Both the position numbers and the translations under genes were made by a program. Source: Dinoroseobacter sp965279125 (GTDB lineage Bacteria; Pseudomonadota; Alphaproteobacteria; Rhodobacterales; Rhodobacteraceae). From it: DNA of 64,000 bases. The notes beneath the pieces are model-generated. The model made no database searches. It was not told the origin of the DNA and worked only from the letters and a program-made list of their open reading frames with translations. This document shows, piece by piece, positions 25,380 to 34,005 of this stretch (position 1 is the stretch's first letter; every line of letters begins with the position of its first letter). The DNA is taken from NCBI GenBank assembly GCA_965279125.1, contig CBDIHL010000045.1:186001-250000 (forward strand), read 5' to 3'.

Positions 25380-28163
25380 TCATTCTCCGACCCCCTGCCC
25401 ATGAAGCGGATCGAAAGCAGGTTGAGCCTCAACCGGCGCATCCACCTTCTCGACCTGCACGCGCAGATCAAACCACGCGGCTTGGCCTGTCACTGGATCG
25501 GAGTTCGAATAGCGCATCCCGTCGCCCTTCGGCGGCAACAGGTCCGAAATCAAGTGGTTCAGCAAGAACCCCTTCGTGGCCTCGGGCGCGTCTTTGTCCA
25601 AAGCCCAAGCGCCCTTCCGCTTACCAATCGCGTTCCACGTCCACACGGTTTTCGCGTTCAAAGCGCCCATCAAAGCCACAGGCACCGTGATCTCGCCATG
25701 GGGAGAGCTGACCTTCGCCCAATCCCCCACTTCAAACCCGTTTTCTTCCCAAACATCTGTCGGCACATAGAGCGGGTTCCGCCCGTGGATCTGACGAAGC
25801 CACGCGTTTTGCGAGCCCCACGAGTGGTACATCGCCATCGGGCGTTGGGTCAGCGCGTGCAGCGGATAGGCATCCTGATCGACATCCTCGCCAAAGGGCG
25901 GCGACCAGAACGGCAGCGGATCCATCGCCTGCTTCAAGCGTTCGCGCAGATGATCGGGCGGCTGGATATCGCCTTTGCCTTCGGCGGCGGCCTGCATGCG
26001 GCGCAGCGGCTCGACGTAGAGCTGGAACAGATACGGCTGTTCCTTGTCGAAAAAGCCCTTCTCGACCGCCCATTCCTGGTAGCGCTTGTTCCACGGCTTG
26101 TAGAACGCGGCCTCCTCCGGGACGTGCTCGACCCAGAAGCCACCATTGTCGATATACTTCTGCAACTGGTCGGGGTTCGCGTCGCCACGCCCGGCACCGG
26201 ACCCGTCCTTATTGCGCCAACCGGCCAAAGGCCCCACGCCCGGCCGGCGAATGTGGTTGGTGATGTAGTCGCCGTAATCGGCGTATTTCTGCGAGCCGTC
26301 TTCATTCACGAACCCCGGCAGGCTCAAGAGCGCGCCAAGCTCGCACAGCATCGACTGGAAGCCTTTGACATCACGGTCCGGCTCAATCACCGGCCAGCGG
26401 ATGGCGTCGGCGACAGCGTCAGCCTCGCAGATCGGTCGGTCGAGCAGGCTGATACAATCGTGGCGCTCTAGGTAGGTCGTATCGGGCAAAATCAGGTCCG
26501 CATAGGCCACCATCTCCGAGCTATAAGCATCGGAGTAAATGATCCGAGGAATCACATAATTCCCGTCCTCATCCTCATCCGTCAGCATCTTCATCGTGCC
26601 AGCGGTGTTCATCGACGAGTTCCACGCCATGTTCGCCATGTAGAGGAACAGCGTGTCCACCTTATACGGATCACCCGCATGGGCGTTGGCGATGACCGTG
26701 TGCATCAGGCCGTGGGCACTCAGCGGGTTCTCCCACGAGAACGCCTTGTCGATCCGGATCGGATTGCCGTCCTTATCAAGCGCCAGATCGGCAGGCCCGT
26801 GCGGATAGCCCAGATGCGGACCATCGAGGGGTTGTCCCGGTGTGACCTTGAAATGCGGCTTCGGATGCGCGGTCGCGGGCTTCGGATAAGGCGGCTTGAA
26901 GCGGAAGCCACCGGGGGTTTCCACAGCACCAAGGATGATCTGCAACATGTGCAAAGCGCGCGCGGTCTGGAACCCGTTAGAGTGCGCAGAGATCCCGCGC
27001 ATCGCATGGAACGCCACCGGACGACCGGTCATCTTGGTGTGCTTGCGACCCCTGAAATCGGTCCATTCCTGGTCGATCTCGATCGCCTCATCAAAGGCGA
27101 CGCGGGCAATGTCAGCGGCAATCGCGCGGATGCGGGCGGCGGAGATGCCCACACGCTCGGCCACATTTTCGGGCGCGTATTGCTCGTCTAGGTAGCGATC
27201 GAGCATCAGGTGGAAGACGGGCTTGTGGGTGATCCCGGCATTGCGCCAGCCATTGACCAGATCGGGGGCGACGTCCTCTTTGTCGAAACACCGCGGGCGC
27301 TTTTCCTTGCGGTCCATGACCAACTCGCGGCCCTGCTCGTCGCGCAGGATCAGCCCGTAATTTTCGCTCGCCGGATCGCAATCCACGAGGCAGGCGGCGT
27401 TGGTGAACTGGGCGAGGTATTCGAAATCGACCTTGCCGGCCTTCATCAGCAGATGCACCAGCGACAGGATCAAGAGGCCATCCGTGCCCGGCGTAATCCC
27501 AACCCATTCATCCGCAATCGCGTTATAGCCCGAGCGAATAGGGTTCACGCCAATGACCTTCGCGCCGCGCGCTTTCAGCTTGCCCAGACCCATCTTGATC
27601 GGGTTGCTGTCGTGATCCTCGGCCACGCCAAAGAGCATGAACAGTTTCGCACGCTCCCAATCCGGCTGTCCAAATTCCCAAAACGCGCCGCCCATCGTAT
27701 AGATGCCCGCAGCGGCCATATTGACCGAGCAGAACCCACCATGGGCCGCATAGTTCGGGGTGCCGTAGGCTTGCGCCCAGAACGAGGTGAAGCTTTGCGA
27801 CTGATCGCGTCCGGTAAAGAAGGCCAGCTTCTCGGGGGTCTGGCGGATCGGCTCCAGCCAGTCCTTGGCGATGCCGAGCGCCTCCTCCCAAGTGATCTCT
27901 TCAAACTTGCCTTCGCCGCGCTTGCCAACGCGCTTCAAAGGCGCTTTCAGCCGCGAGGGGGCCGTGACCTGCATGATCCCAGCCGAGCCCTTGGCGCAGA
28001 GCACGCCCTTATTGACCGGGTGGTCCTTGTTGCCCTCGATATAGGCAACCTTGCCGTCCTTCATATGCACGTTAATCCCGCAGCGGCAGGCGCACATGTA
28101 GCAGGTGGTCTTGCGGATCTCGTCCGAGACACGCGGGCTGAGGTTGATTTTCGGTTCTCCCAC
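25380..28163 (-). CDS. soeA: sulfite dehydrogenase molybdopterin subunit SoeA
   Basis: SoeA is the catalytic subunit of the cytoplasmic, membrane-bound SoeABC complex that oxidises sulfite to sulfate with quinone as acceptor. The N-terminal [4Fe-4S] motif TCYMCACRCG...GVLCAKG, FFTGRDQSQSFTSFWAQAYGTPNYAAHGG..., and VAEDHDSNPIKMGLGKLKARGAKV match SoeA as I remember it. About 927 residues is the right size. I prefer GTG 28163 (GGGAGG 8 nt upstream) to ATG 28184. No Tat signal is present, as expected for SoeA. A related quinone-linked molybdoenzyme is the alternative. Confidence 0.85.
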   Translation of the reverse strand: MGEPKINLSPRVSDEIRKTTCYMCACRCGINVHMKDGKVAYIEGNKDHPVNKGVLCAKGSAGIMQVTAPSRLKAPLKRVGKRGEGKFEEITWEEALGIAKDWLEPIRQTPEKLAFFTGRDQSQSFTSFWAQAYGTPNYAAHGGFCSVNMAAAGIYTMGGAFWEFGQPDWERAKLFMLFGVAEDHDSNPIKMGLGKLKARGAKVIGVNPIRSGYNAIADEWVGITPGTDGLLILSLVHLLMKAGKVDFEYLAQFTNAACLVDCDPASENYGLILRDEQGRELVMDRKEKRPRCFDKEDVAPDLVNGWRNAGITHKPVFHLMLDRYLDEQYAPENVAERVGISAARIRAIAADIARVAFDEAIEIDQEWTDFRGRKHTKMTGRPVAFHAMRGISAHSNGFQTARALHMLQIILGAVETPGGFRFKPPYPKPATAHPKPHFKVTPGQPLDGPHLGYPHGPADLALDKDGNPIRIDKAFSWENPLSAHGLMHTVIANAHAGDPYKVDTLFLYMANMAWNSSMNTAGTMKMLTDEDEDGNYVIPRIIYSDAYSSEMVAYADLILPDTTYLERHDCISLLDRPICEADAVADAIRWPVIEPDRDVKGFQSMLCELGALLSLPGFVNEDGSQKYADYGDYITNHIRRPGVGPLAGWRNKDGSGAGRGDANPDQLQKYIDNGGFWVEHVPEEAAFYKPWNKRYQEWAVEKGFFDKEQPYLFQLYVEPLRRMQAAAEGKGDIQPPDHLRERLKQAMDPLPFWSPPFGEDVDQDAYPLHALTQRPMAMYHSWGSQNAWLRQIHGRNPLYVPTDVWEENGFEVGDWAKVSSPHGEITVPVALMGALNAKTVWTWNAIGKRKGAWALDKDAPEATKGFLLNHLISDLLPPKGDGMRYSNSDPVTGQAAWFDLRVQVEKVDAPVEAQPAFDPLHGQGVGE

Positions 28164-28204
28164 GCGCGGACCCTCCCAAGTCATAGGCAGGGTCGACTTT
28201 GCTG

Positions 28205-28218
28205 TGCAAGCGCTTGCA
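28205..28218. promoter_or_regulatory. perfect LacI-family-like operator upstream of soeA
   Basis: TGCAAGCGCTTGCA is a perfect 14-bp palindrome that fits the LacI/GalR-type consensus TGnAAnCGnTTnCA. A further pair of GC/GC half-arms (TTGC...GCAA) surrounds it. It lies 41 bp upstream of the soeA GTG, in the divergent region shared with sdaA. A LacI-type regulator is not encoded in this window, so the binding protein is unknown. Confidence 0.5.
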
Positions 28219-28411
28219 AAGCAACCCTTCCGTGTATCTGGTATCAAGGGATGAAGCCGACTGGTGTGATGTGCAAGGCGCAATTGCGGATAGGTTGGAT
28301 GTGACGCGGCCTCGTCTTGAACTTGGTCGCAAACCCATGCGCGATGTCGGTCTTGGCGCGGCGTGGTGGCGCGCAATGTGACAAAGCACTCAAGACCAAG
28401 CGGAGGCCCCC

Positions 28412-29827
28412 ATGTTCCTGAGCATTTTCGATATCTTCAAGATCGGCATCGGCCCGTCCTCGTCGCACACGATGGGGCCGATGACCGCCGCCGCGCGCTT
28501 TCTCGAGGACCTGCGTGGCGGGCGCGACAAGGAGCCCGGAGCGGGTGAATTGGCCGCACTCGGCGCGTCGCTTCATGGCTCGCTTGCGTTCACCGGGAAA
28601 GGTCATGCCACCGACCGGGCGGTTGTGCTGGGGTTGATGGGGTATCTGCCCCATACGCTCGACCCCGACCGGGCCGAGGGCGAGGAGGCCGAGGTTCGCG
28701 CGCGCGGCACCGTGCGTCCCGAGGGCTTGGGCGAGCTGAAGTTTGAGCCTGAGACAGACCTTGTTTTCGACTACGACCGCACGCTTGCAGGCCACGCCAA
28801 CGGGATGATCCTGCGCGCGTTCGATGCGGCTGGGAACCTCTATATGGAGGAGACGTATTACTCCATCGGGGGTGGTTTCGTCATGACGGCGGCGGAACTC
28901 GAGGCGCGCGATACCGGCGGCGCAGACGCGTTCCATGCCGAGAAGGAAGAGGCCGGTTTTCCCTATCCCTTTGGCAGCGCTGTCGAAATGCTGGAGATGG
29001 GGGCGAAGTCCGGCAAGACCATCGCCCAGATGAAATGGGAGAACGAGCGCGCATTGATGGCCGAGCATGAGCTGAGCGAGGGGATCGAGGCGATCCGCAG
29101 CGCAATGTTCCGGTGCATCGACCGAGGGCTGCGCATCGATGGCGAGTTGCCGGGGGGGCTGCGGGTCAAACGCCGAGCCAAGAAGATATACGAAAGCCTG
29201 AAGGCGGAAGAAGGCCGCAACCTCGCCCAACCCCATGTCGCCAATGACTGGATGAGCGTTTATGCGATGGCCGTGAACGAAGAAAACGCCGCTGGGGGGC
29301 GCGTGGTGACATCGCCCACCAACGGGGCCGCCGGGGTGGTGCCGAGCGTGCTGCGCTACTACCGCGACCACTGCATCGGGGCTCATGCGGAAGGGGTGCG
29401 CCAGTTCCTGCTGACAGCGGCGGCGATTGGCGGATTGATCAAGCACAACGCGAGTATTTCGGGGGCCGAGGTCGGCTGCCAAGGGGAGGTCGGGTCCGCG
29501 GCGTCGATGGCGGCCGCCGGGCTGTGCGCGGCCTTAGGCGGGACGAACGCGCAGGTCGAAAACGCTGCCGAGATCGCGCTTGAGCATCACCTCGGCATGA
29601 CCTGCGATCCTGTTGGGGGGCTGGTGCAGGTGCCGTGTATAGAGCGGAATGGTTTGGGTGCGATCAAAGCCGTGTCCGCCGCGTCCTTGTCATTGCGTGG
29701 GGACGGGACGCATTTCATGCCGCTGGACAATTGCATTGAGACGATGCGCCAGACGGGCGTGGATATGAACGAGAAGTATAAGGAGACGAGCTTGGGTGGA
29801 CTGGCCGTTAATCTGCCGGGATGCTGA
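28412..29827 (+). CDS. sdaA: L-serine ammonia-lyase (single-chain)
   Basis: SdaA deaminates L-serine to pyruvate and ammonia using a [4Fe-4S] cluster. The 471-residue protein opens with FDIFKIGIGPSSSHTMGPM, the signature of the beta domain, and the alpha domain contains VVTSPTNGAAGVVPSVL, SISGAEVGCQGEVGSAASMAAAG and EHHLGMTCDPVGGLVQVPCIERN, which hold the cluster cysteines. A GGAGG ribosome site precedes the ATG. It is divergent from soeA. Confidence 0.96.
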   Translation: MFLSIFDIFKIGIGPSSSHTMGPMTAAARFLEDLRGGRDKEPGAGELAALGASLHGSLAFTGKGHATDRAVVLGLMGYLPHTLDPDRAEGEEAEVRARGTVRPEGLGELKFEPETDLVFDYDRTLAGHANGMILRAFDAAGNLYMEETYYSIGGGFVMTAAELEARDTGGADAFHAEKEEAGFPYPFGSAVEMLEMGAKSGKTIAQMKWENERALMAEHELSEGIEAIRSAMFRCIDRGLRIDGELPGGLRVKRRAKKIYESLKAEEGRNLAQPHVANDWMSVYAMAVNEENAAGGRVVTSPTNGAAGVVPSVLRYYRDHCIGAHAEGVRQFLLTAAAIGGLIKHNASISGAEVGCQGEVGSAASMAAAGLCAALGGTNAQVENAAEIALEHHLGMTCDPVGGLVQVPCIERNGLGAIKAVSAASLSLRGDGTHFMPLDNCIETMRQTGVDMNEKYKETSLGGLAVNLPGC

Positions 29828-29852
29828 GGTTTTGCGGGTTTTGATGTCAAAC

Positions 29853-29898
29853 CTTACCAAAGGGTTAAGGTCCCTAACAATGTTAGGCGCGTTAACCC
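29853..29898 (+). repeat. dispersed intergenic motif, copy A
   Basis: A 46-bp stretch from CTTACCAAA to GTTAACCC aligns without gaps to 55273-55318; I count 32 of 46 identical positions. It contains the 15-bp palindrome CCTAACA-A-TGTTAGG at 29873-29887. It lies between the convergent sdaA and permease genes. Confidence 0.6.
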
Positions 29899-29981
29899 AT
29901 TGGAAAGGTCTCGAGCACTCAGTGTGTCTTAACTCATTGAAAAGTGGTCGCGCGTCTGAGTGTTTTGAGGGTCAAAATCGG

Positions 29982-30010
29982 CGCTCCTAACATTGTTAGG
30001 GACGTTAACC
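29982..30010 (-). repeat. inverted partial copy of the dispersed motif
   Basis: Read on the minus strand, this 29-bp arm repeats 29863-29891 with two mismatches, including CCTAACA-A-TGTTAGG. The arms are 90 bp apart, so the transcript of either flanking gene could fold into a long hairpin. It probably belongs to the 3' regions of sdaA and the permease gene. Confidence 0.6.
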
Positions 30011-30032
30011 AATTCGGGGACCCAGAGCGGCA

Positions 30033-32558
30033 TCATTCCCGCCCCCTCAACACCTGCGCAGGCCGCGCCGCCAAGGGCCTCCACGCAAACGCCAACCCCG
30101 CCGCAAGCGTCGCCAGCGCTCCCCCGACCACAATCGCCAACGCACTGACCCACTCAAACGCGAACTCCGTGTCCATCACGAAGGTCATCACGCTCCATCC
30201 GGCCAGCCCTCCGGCGACAATCGCCACAACGCCCGCCGCTGCGCCCAAGATCGCCGAGCGCAGCGCGAAGCTCGCCAAAATGCGCCCCCGCGCTGCCCCC
30301 ACGGTCTTCAAGACCGCAGCCTCGAACACGCGGTTCCGCTCCCCCGCTGCCGCCGCGCCGATCAGGACGACGAAGCCTGTGATCAAGGTCGCTGCCGCGC
30401 CGTAGCTCGTCGCCGCTGCCAGCCCCGACAACGCCTCCGTCACCCGGTCAATGGCGTCGCGCACCCGGATCGCGGTGATGTTCGGGGCATCCGCCGCCAC
30501 GTCGCGCAGGATGGAGGCTTCGGCCGCTTCTTCGGCGTAAACCGTCGCGATATGCGTGTGTGGCGCACCGGCCAAGGCGCTTGGATTCATGGTTAAGATG
30601 AAGCCGATCCCGGCGGTCGAAAAGTCCACCTCGCGGAAGCTGGTGATCTCGCCGGTGATGTCGCGGCCAAGGATGTTGATCGTCAATTCATCCCCAAGCA
30701 CAAGCCCCATCTCGACGGCTTCCTCAGCGGCAAAACTGATCTGCGGCGGGCCGGAATAGTCCTGCGCCCACCACTCGCCCTCCGTAATCGTGGTGTTCTC
30801 GGACGGAGCCACCGAATAGGTCACGCCCCGGTCCCCTTGCAGCACCCAATGCTCGCCTGCGACCTCGCGCGCGGGCGCGCCGTTAATCCGCGTGATGATC
30901 CCGCGCAGCATCGGCGCGCTGTCTACGCGACTGACATCAGGGTCACTTTGGACGCGGTCTAGGAATGCCGGGAGCTGATCATTCTGGATATCGACGAAGA
31001 AATAGCTTGGCGCGACACTGGGCAGATCCCGCTCAATCGCGCTGCGCAGATTGCTGTCGATCTGCCCGACACTTGCCAAGACGGCCAGTCCCAGACCCAA
31101 AGACAAAACCACGCTCGTCGCCTCTCCTCCCGGCCCGCCAACCGCTCCAAGCGCGAGCCGCAACGATGTGCGCCCACGCACCAGTTTGGCTCGTGCCAAA
31201 CGTCGCGCCGCCCGTCGCACCAGCCATGCCGACAGGGTTAACAGGATCAGCGCTCCTAGAATGCCGCCCGCTGCCCCGAGGGTCAGACGCCACACGCCTG
31301 AGAACCATGTCGCAAGCCCGATCAGCGCCAGTAAGGCCACGCCGATTGCGAGGATGTATGGCAGTCTCGGCCATGCCCGCACCGGCCCTGAGGCATCGCG
31401 AAACAACGCGGCGGCGCGCACTTGCTCAGTCCTTGCCAGCGGCCAAAGGGTGAAGACCAATGCGGTCAGCCCGCCATATAATGCCGCCTCCCATAAAGGT
31501 CCCGGATGGACTCCGAAGGCCGCCGGGATCGGCAAGCGCGCCTCGATGATCGGGGCAAAGATCAACGGCAAGACAGCCCCCAGCATCAAGCCCAAGACGA
31601 TCCCGACCGCAGACAAGATGCCGATTTGAATCAAATAAGCCGCAAAAATAGTGCGCCCTTCTGCGCCCAAAGTCTTCAAGGTCGCGATCACACCGGTTTT
31701 GGCGTCCAGATAGGACCGCACCGCCGCCGATACGCCCACGCCGCCAACCGCCAGGCCTGCCAAGCCCACTAGCACCAAGAACGCCCCGATCCGGTCCACG
31801 AACTCGGAAATCCCCGGAGCGCCATTGCGACTGTCGCGCCAGCGCAGCCCGCTTTCGGCGAACTGCGCTTCGGCCTCGGCTTCCAGCGCGTCCAGATCAA
31901 CGCCCGGCGGCAGGGTCAAGCGGTAGGCGCTGTCAAACAGCGTACCCGGCTCCAGCAAGGACGAGTTTGCCAGATCCTGCGTGCGCACAATACTGCGCGG
32001 CCCCAGCCCGAACCCGCCGCCCGCGCTGTCCGGCTCGCGGGTCAGCGCAGCCATCAAAACGAAATCCTGCGTCCCAAGGCGCACCACGTCGCCCATCTCC
32101 AACCCCAATCGGTCGATCAAGACGCGCTGCGCCACTAGTCCGGGCACACCCTCGACCCCGGCGAGCGCGTCGGCAAGCGGCATCGATGGCTCCAACCCAA
32201 CCTCGCCCTTCAACGGATAGGCCGCGTCCACGCCCTTCACTTGCGTCAAGCCGCGCTCGGTCTCGCCGTCGCGGTCCACGACGACCATGCTGCGGAAGTC
32301 CACAATCTCGGACACAGCCTCGGCTTGGGCGGTCATCCACGCCAACTCATCTTCGTCTGCAAAGCGGTAGGTGAACGCAATCGAGGCATCGCCGCCGAGG
32401 ATCACCGCGCCCTCGCGCGACAGCCCGTCCTGAATGGACACGCGCACCGATCCGACCGCTGCAATCGCGGCCACACCCAGCGCCAGGCACGCCAGAAATA
32501 CGTAAAACCCCTGCAATCCGCCGCGCAACTCTCGCCGCGCGATCTTCCAGGCGATCAT
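30033..32558 (-). CDS. ABC transporter permease, FtsX/YbbP type
   Basis: This 841-residue permease has an N-terminal helix (FYVFLACLALGVAAIAAVGSV), a large extracytoplasmic region, and two FtsX-type permease units (around residues 255-430 and 720-830). E. coli YbbP is the closest architecture known to me. With the YbbA-like ATPase it may export or extract lipophilic substrates or proteins from the inner membrane. Its ATG overlaps the ATPase gene stop (ATGA). The substrate is unknown. Confidence 0.87.
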   Translation of the reverse strand: MIAWKIARRELRGGLQGFYVFLACLALGVAAIAAVGSVRVSIQDGLSREGAVILGGDASIAFTYRFADEDELAWMTAQAEAVSEIVDFRSMVVVDRDGETERGLTQVKGVDAAYPLKGEVGLEPSMPLADALAGVEGVPGLVAQRVLIDRLGLEMGDVVRLGTQDFVLMAALTREPDSAGGGFGLGPRSIVRTQDLANSSLLEPGTLFDSAYRLTLPPGVDLDALEAEAEAQFAESGLRWRDSRNGAPGISEFVDRIGAFLVLVGLAGLAVGGVGVSAAVRSYLDAKTGVIATLKTLGAEGRTIFAAYLIQIGILSAVGIVLGLMLGAVLPLIFAPIIEARLPIPAAFGVHPGPLWEAALYGGLTALVFTLWPLARTEQVRAAALFRDASGPVRAWPRLPYILAIGVALLALIGLATWFSGVWRLTLGAAGGILGALILLTLSAWLVRRAARRLARAKLVRGRTSLRLALGAVGGPGGEATSVVLSLGLGLAVLASVGQIDSNLRSAIERDLPSVAPSYFFVDIQNDQLPAFLDRVQSDPDVSRVDSAPMLRGIITRINGAPAREVAGEHWVLQGDRGVTYSVAPSENTTITEGEWWAQDYSGPPQISFAAEEAVEMGLVLGDELTINILGRDITGEITSFREVDFSTAGIGFILTMNPSALAGAPHTHIATVYAEEAAEASILRDVAADAPNITAIRVRDAIDRVTEALSGLAAATSYGAAATLITGFVVLIGAAAAGERNRVFEAAVLKTVGAARGRILASFALRSAILGAAAGVVAIVAGGLAGWSVMTFVMDTEFAFEWVSALAIVVGGALATLAAGLAFAWRPLAARPAQVLRGRE

Positions 32559-33256
32559 TGCGCCGCCTCGCGCGTTTGCAGCGTATCCGCCTCGATCCGA
32601 CCATCGCGCAGGGTGACAACGCGGTCGCAGCGCTCGGCCAGTTCGGGCGCGTGAGTCACTAGAACGAGGGTGGAGCCGTGGCGATCGCGCAGCCCAAACA
32701 GCATATCCATAATCGCCTGTCCGTTGGAGCCATCGAGGTTCCCGGTCGGCTCGTCCGCCAGCAAGATATCGGGGCGGGGGGCGGCGGCACGGGCGAGGGC
32801 AACGCGCTGCTGCTCGCCCCCGGACATCTGGCTGGGGTAGTGATGCACCCGGTCGCCAAGGCCGACGCTGACAAGCTCTGCCTCCGCCCGCTCAAACGCG
32901 TCTGCCGCGCCCGCCAGTTCCAGCGGCGTTGCGACGTTTTCCAAGGCGGTCATCGTCGGAATAAGGTGGAAGGATTGGAACACCACGCCCATATGTCCCC
33001 TGCGGAACCGCGCCAATGCGTCCTCGCCCATCACCGTCAGGTCTTGGCCGAGCGCTTGAACCGACCCGCCTGTGGCGCGCTCCAGCCCGCCCATCAGCAT
33101 GAGGAGAGATGACTTGCCCGACCCAGAAGGCCCCACCATTCCAACGGTTTGCCCGCGTTCGATGTCCAGTGAGATGTCGTGCAAGATGTCCACGCGGCCC
33201 GCATTGCCCATCAGGCTTAGCTCGACATCGGACAGGGACAAAACGGGGTCGGTCAT
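32555..33256 (-). CDS. ABC transporter ATP-binding protein, YbbA/LolD type
   Basis: This 233-residue ATPase has Walker A GPSGSGKSS (near residue 43), the Q-loop VFQSFHLIPTMTALENV, signature MSGGEQQRVALARA and Walker B ILLADEPTGNLD. It is the partner of the FtsX-type permease. The start ATG at 33256 gives the normal length; the upstream extension has no support. In many bacteria an arylesterase (TesA-like) gene is divergent from this pair, and that is so here. Confidence 0.92.
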   Translation of the reverse strand: MTDPVLSLSDVELSLMGNAGRVDILHDISLDIERGQTVGMVGPSGSGKSSLLMLMGGLERATGGSVQALGQDLTVMGEDALARFRRGHMGVVFQSFHLIPTMTALENVATPLELAGAADAFERAEAELVSVGLGDRVHHYPSQMSGGEQQRVALARAAAPRPDILLADEPTGNLDGSNGQAIMDMLFGLRDRHGSTLVLVTHAPELAERCDRVVTLRDGRIEADTLQTREAAQ

Positions 33257-33338
33257 TGGGGGGCTCCGGGCAAAGTGCAACGCCTTTACATATGGGGCGC
33301 GCAAAGGCGCTCTCAACCTAGGGGCCGCGTGTTTTGCG

Positions 33339-33944
33339 GTGCTTGCGCTCAGCGCGCCGCTTCATGCCGAAACCGTGATCGCGGCTTTGGGCGACAGCCT
33401 GACGCAAGGCTACGGGTTGGTGCAGGAAGACGGGTTCGTCCCGCAGCTGGAGGGTTGGTTGCTGGCCCAAGGCGCAGATGTACGGATGGTTAACGCAGGT
33501 GTGTCCGGCGATACCACTGCGGGGGGGCTTTCCCGTGTGGCTTGGACCCTAACCGATGACGTCGATGCCTTGATCGTGGCGCTGGGCGGCAATGACCTGC
33601 TGCGCGCGATCCCGCCTGAGGCAAGCCGCGCCAATCTTGACGGCATCTTACAGGCGGCTGCCGCGCGCGAGGTGCCGGTGTTGCTGATCGGGCTGCAAGC
33701 GCCGGGCAATTACGGGCCGGAGTATAAAGCGGCGTTTGATGCTATTTATCCTGAGCTGGCTGAGGCCTACGGCGCGTTGCATGTGGACAGCTTTCTTGGC
33801 GCGCTTCAATCTGAGGCCGATCAGGGGGCGGCGCTTCGGGCCTATATGCAGGGCGATGGCATCCATCCCAACAAGGACGGTGTGGCAAAGATTGTCGAGG
33901 CATTGGGTCCGCAGGTCCAAGCCTTGATTGACCGACTGGATTAG
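33339..33944 (+). CDS. arylesterase / lysophospholipase-type SGNH hydrolase, start disturbed
   Basis: The mature enzyme is complete: AALGDSLTQGYG (block I serine), NAGVSGDTTAGG (block II), VALGGNDLLRA (block III) and DGIHPNKDG (block V Asp-His). The E. coli TesA family are periplasmic esterases, often next to ybbA/ybbP as here. A hydrophobic signal segment ending APLHA lies just upstream, but this frame has no ATG; the coordinates use the first GTG. An ATG at 33292 would give a perfect signal peptide if one base were inserted at about 33318. See findings. Confidence 0.82.
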   Translation: MLALSAPLHAETVIAALGDSLTQGYGLVQEDGFVPQLEGWLLAQGADVRMVNAGVSGDTTAGGLSRVAWTLTDDVDALIVALGGNDLLRAIPPEASRANLDGILQAAAAREVPVLLIGLQAPGNYGPEYKAAFDAIYPELAEAYGALHVDSFLGALQSEADQGAALRAYMQGDGIHPNKDGVAKIVEALGPQVQALIDRLD

Positions 33945-34004
33945 GAGGGGCAGCGGCCATTCGAATGGCCGCCCGAAAGGCTCATCGATGAGCCTTCACC
34001 CTCC
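33944..34004. terminator. twin-palindrome structure between convergent genes
   Basis: Two perfect 20-bp palindromes stand side by side: GCGGCCATTCGAATGGCCGC (33953-33972) and AAGGCTCATCGATGAGCCTT (33977-33996). They are enclosed by GGAGGG (33944-33949) and CCCTCC (33999-34004). The RNA of either strand could form an outer stem with two inner hairpins. The position between the stops of the arylesterase and the 335-residue protein suggests a bidirectional terminator or 3'-end protector. Confidence 0.65.
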
Positions 34005-34005
34005 T

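Noticed and set aside
27210..28304. 364-residue open frame on the plus strand
   Set aside because: It lies opposite soeA and shows no family features.
28199..28381. 60-residue plus-strand frame between soeA and sdaA
   Set aside because: It needs a TTG start within the LacI-like palindrome, has no ribosome site, and overlaps the divergent promoter region.
29865..30010. CtrA-type sites (TTAA-N7-TTAA) suggested by several GTTAACC strings
   Set aside because: No pair has the seven-base spacing; the strings belong to the dispersed motif described separately.
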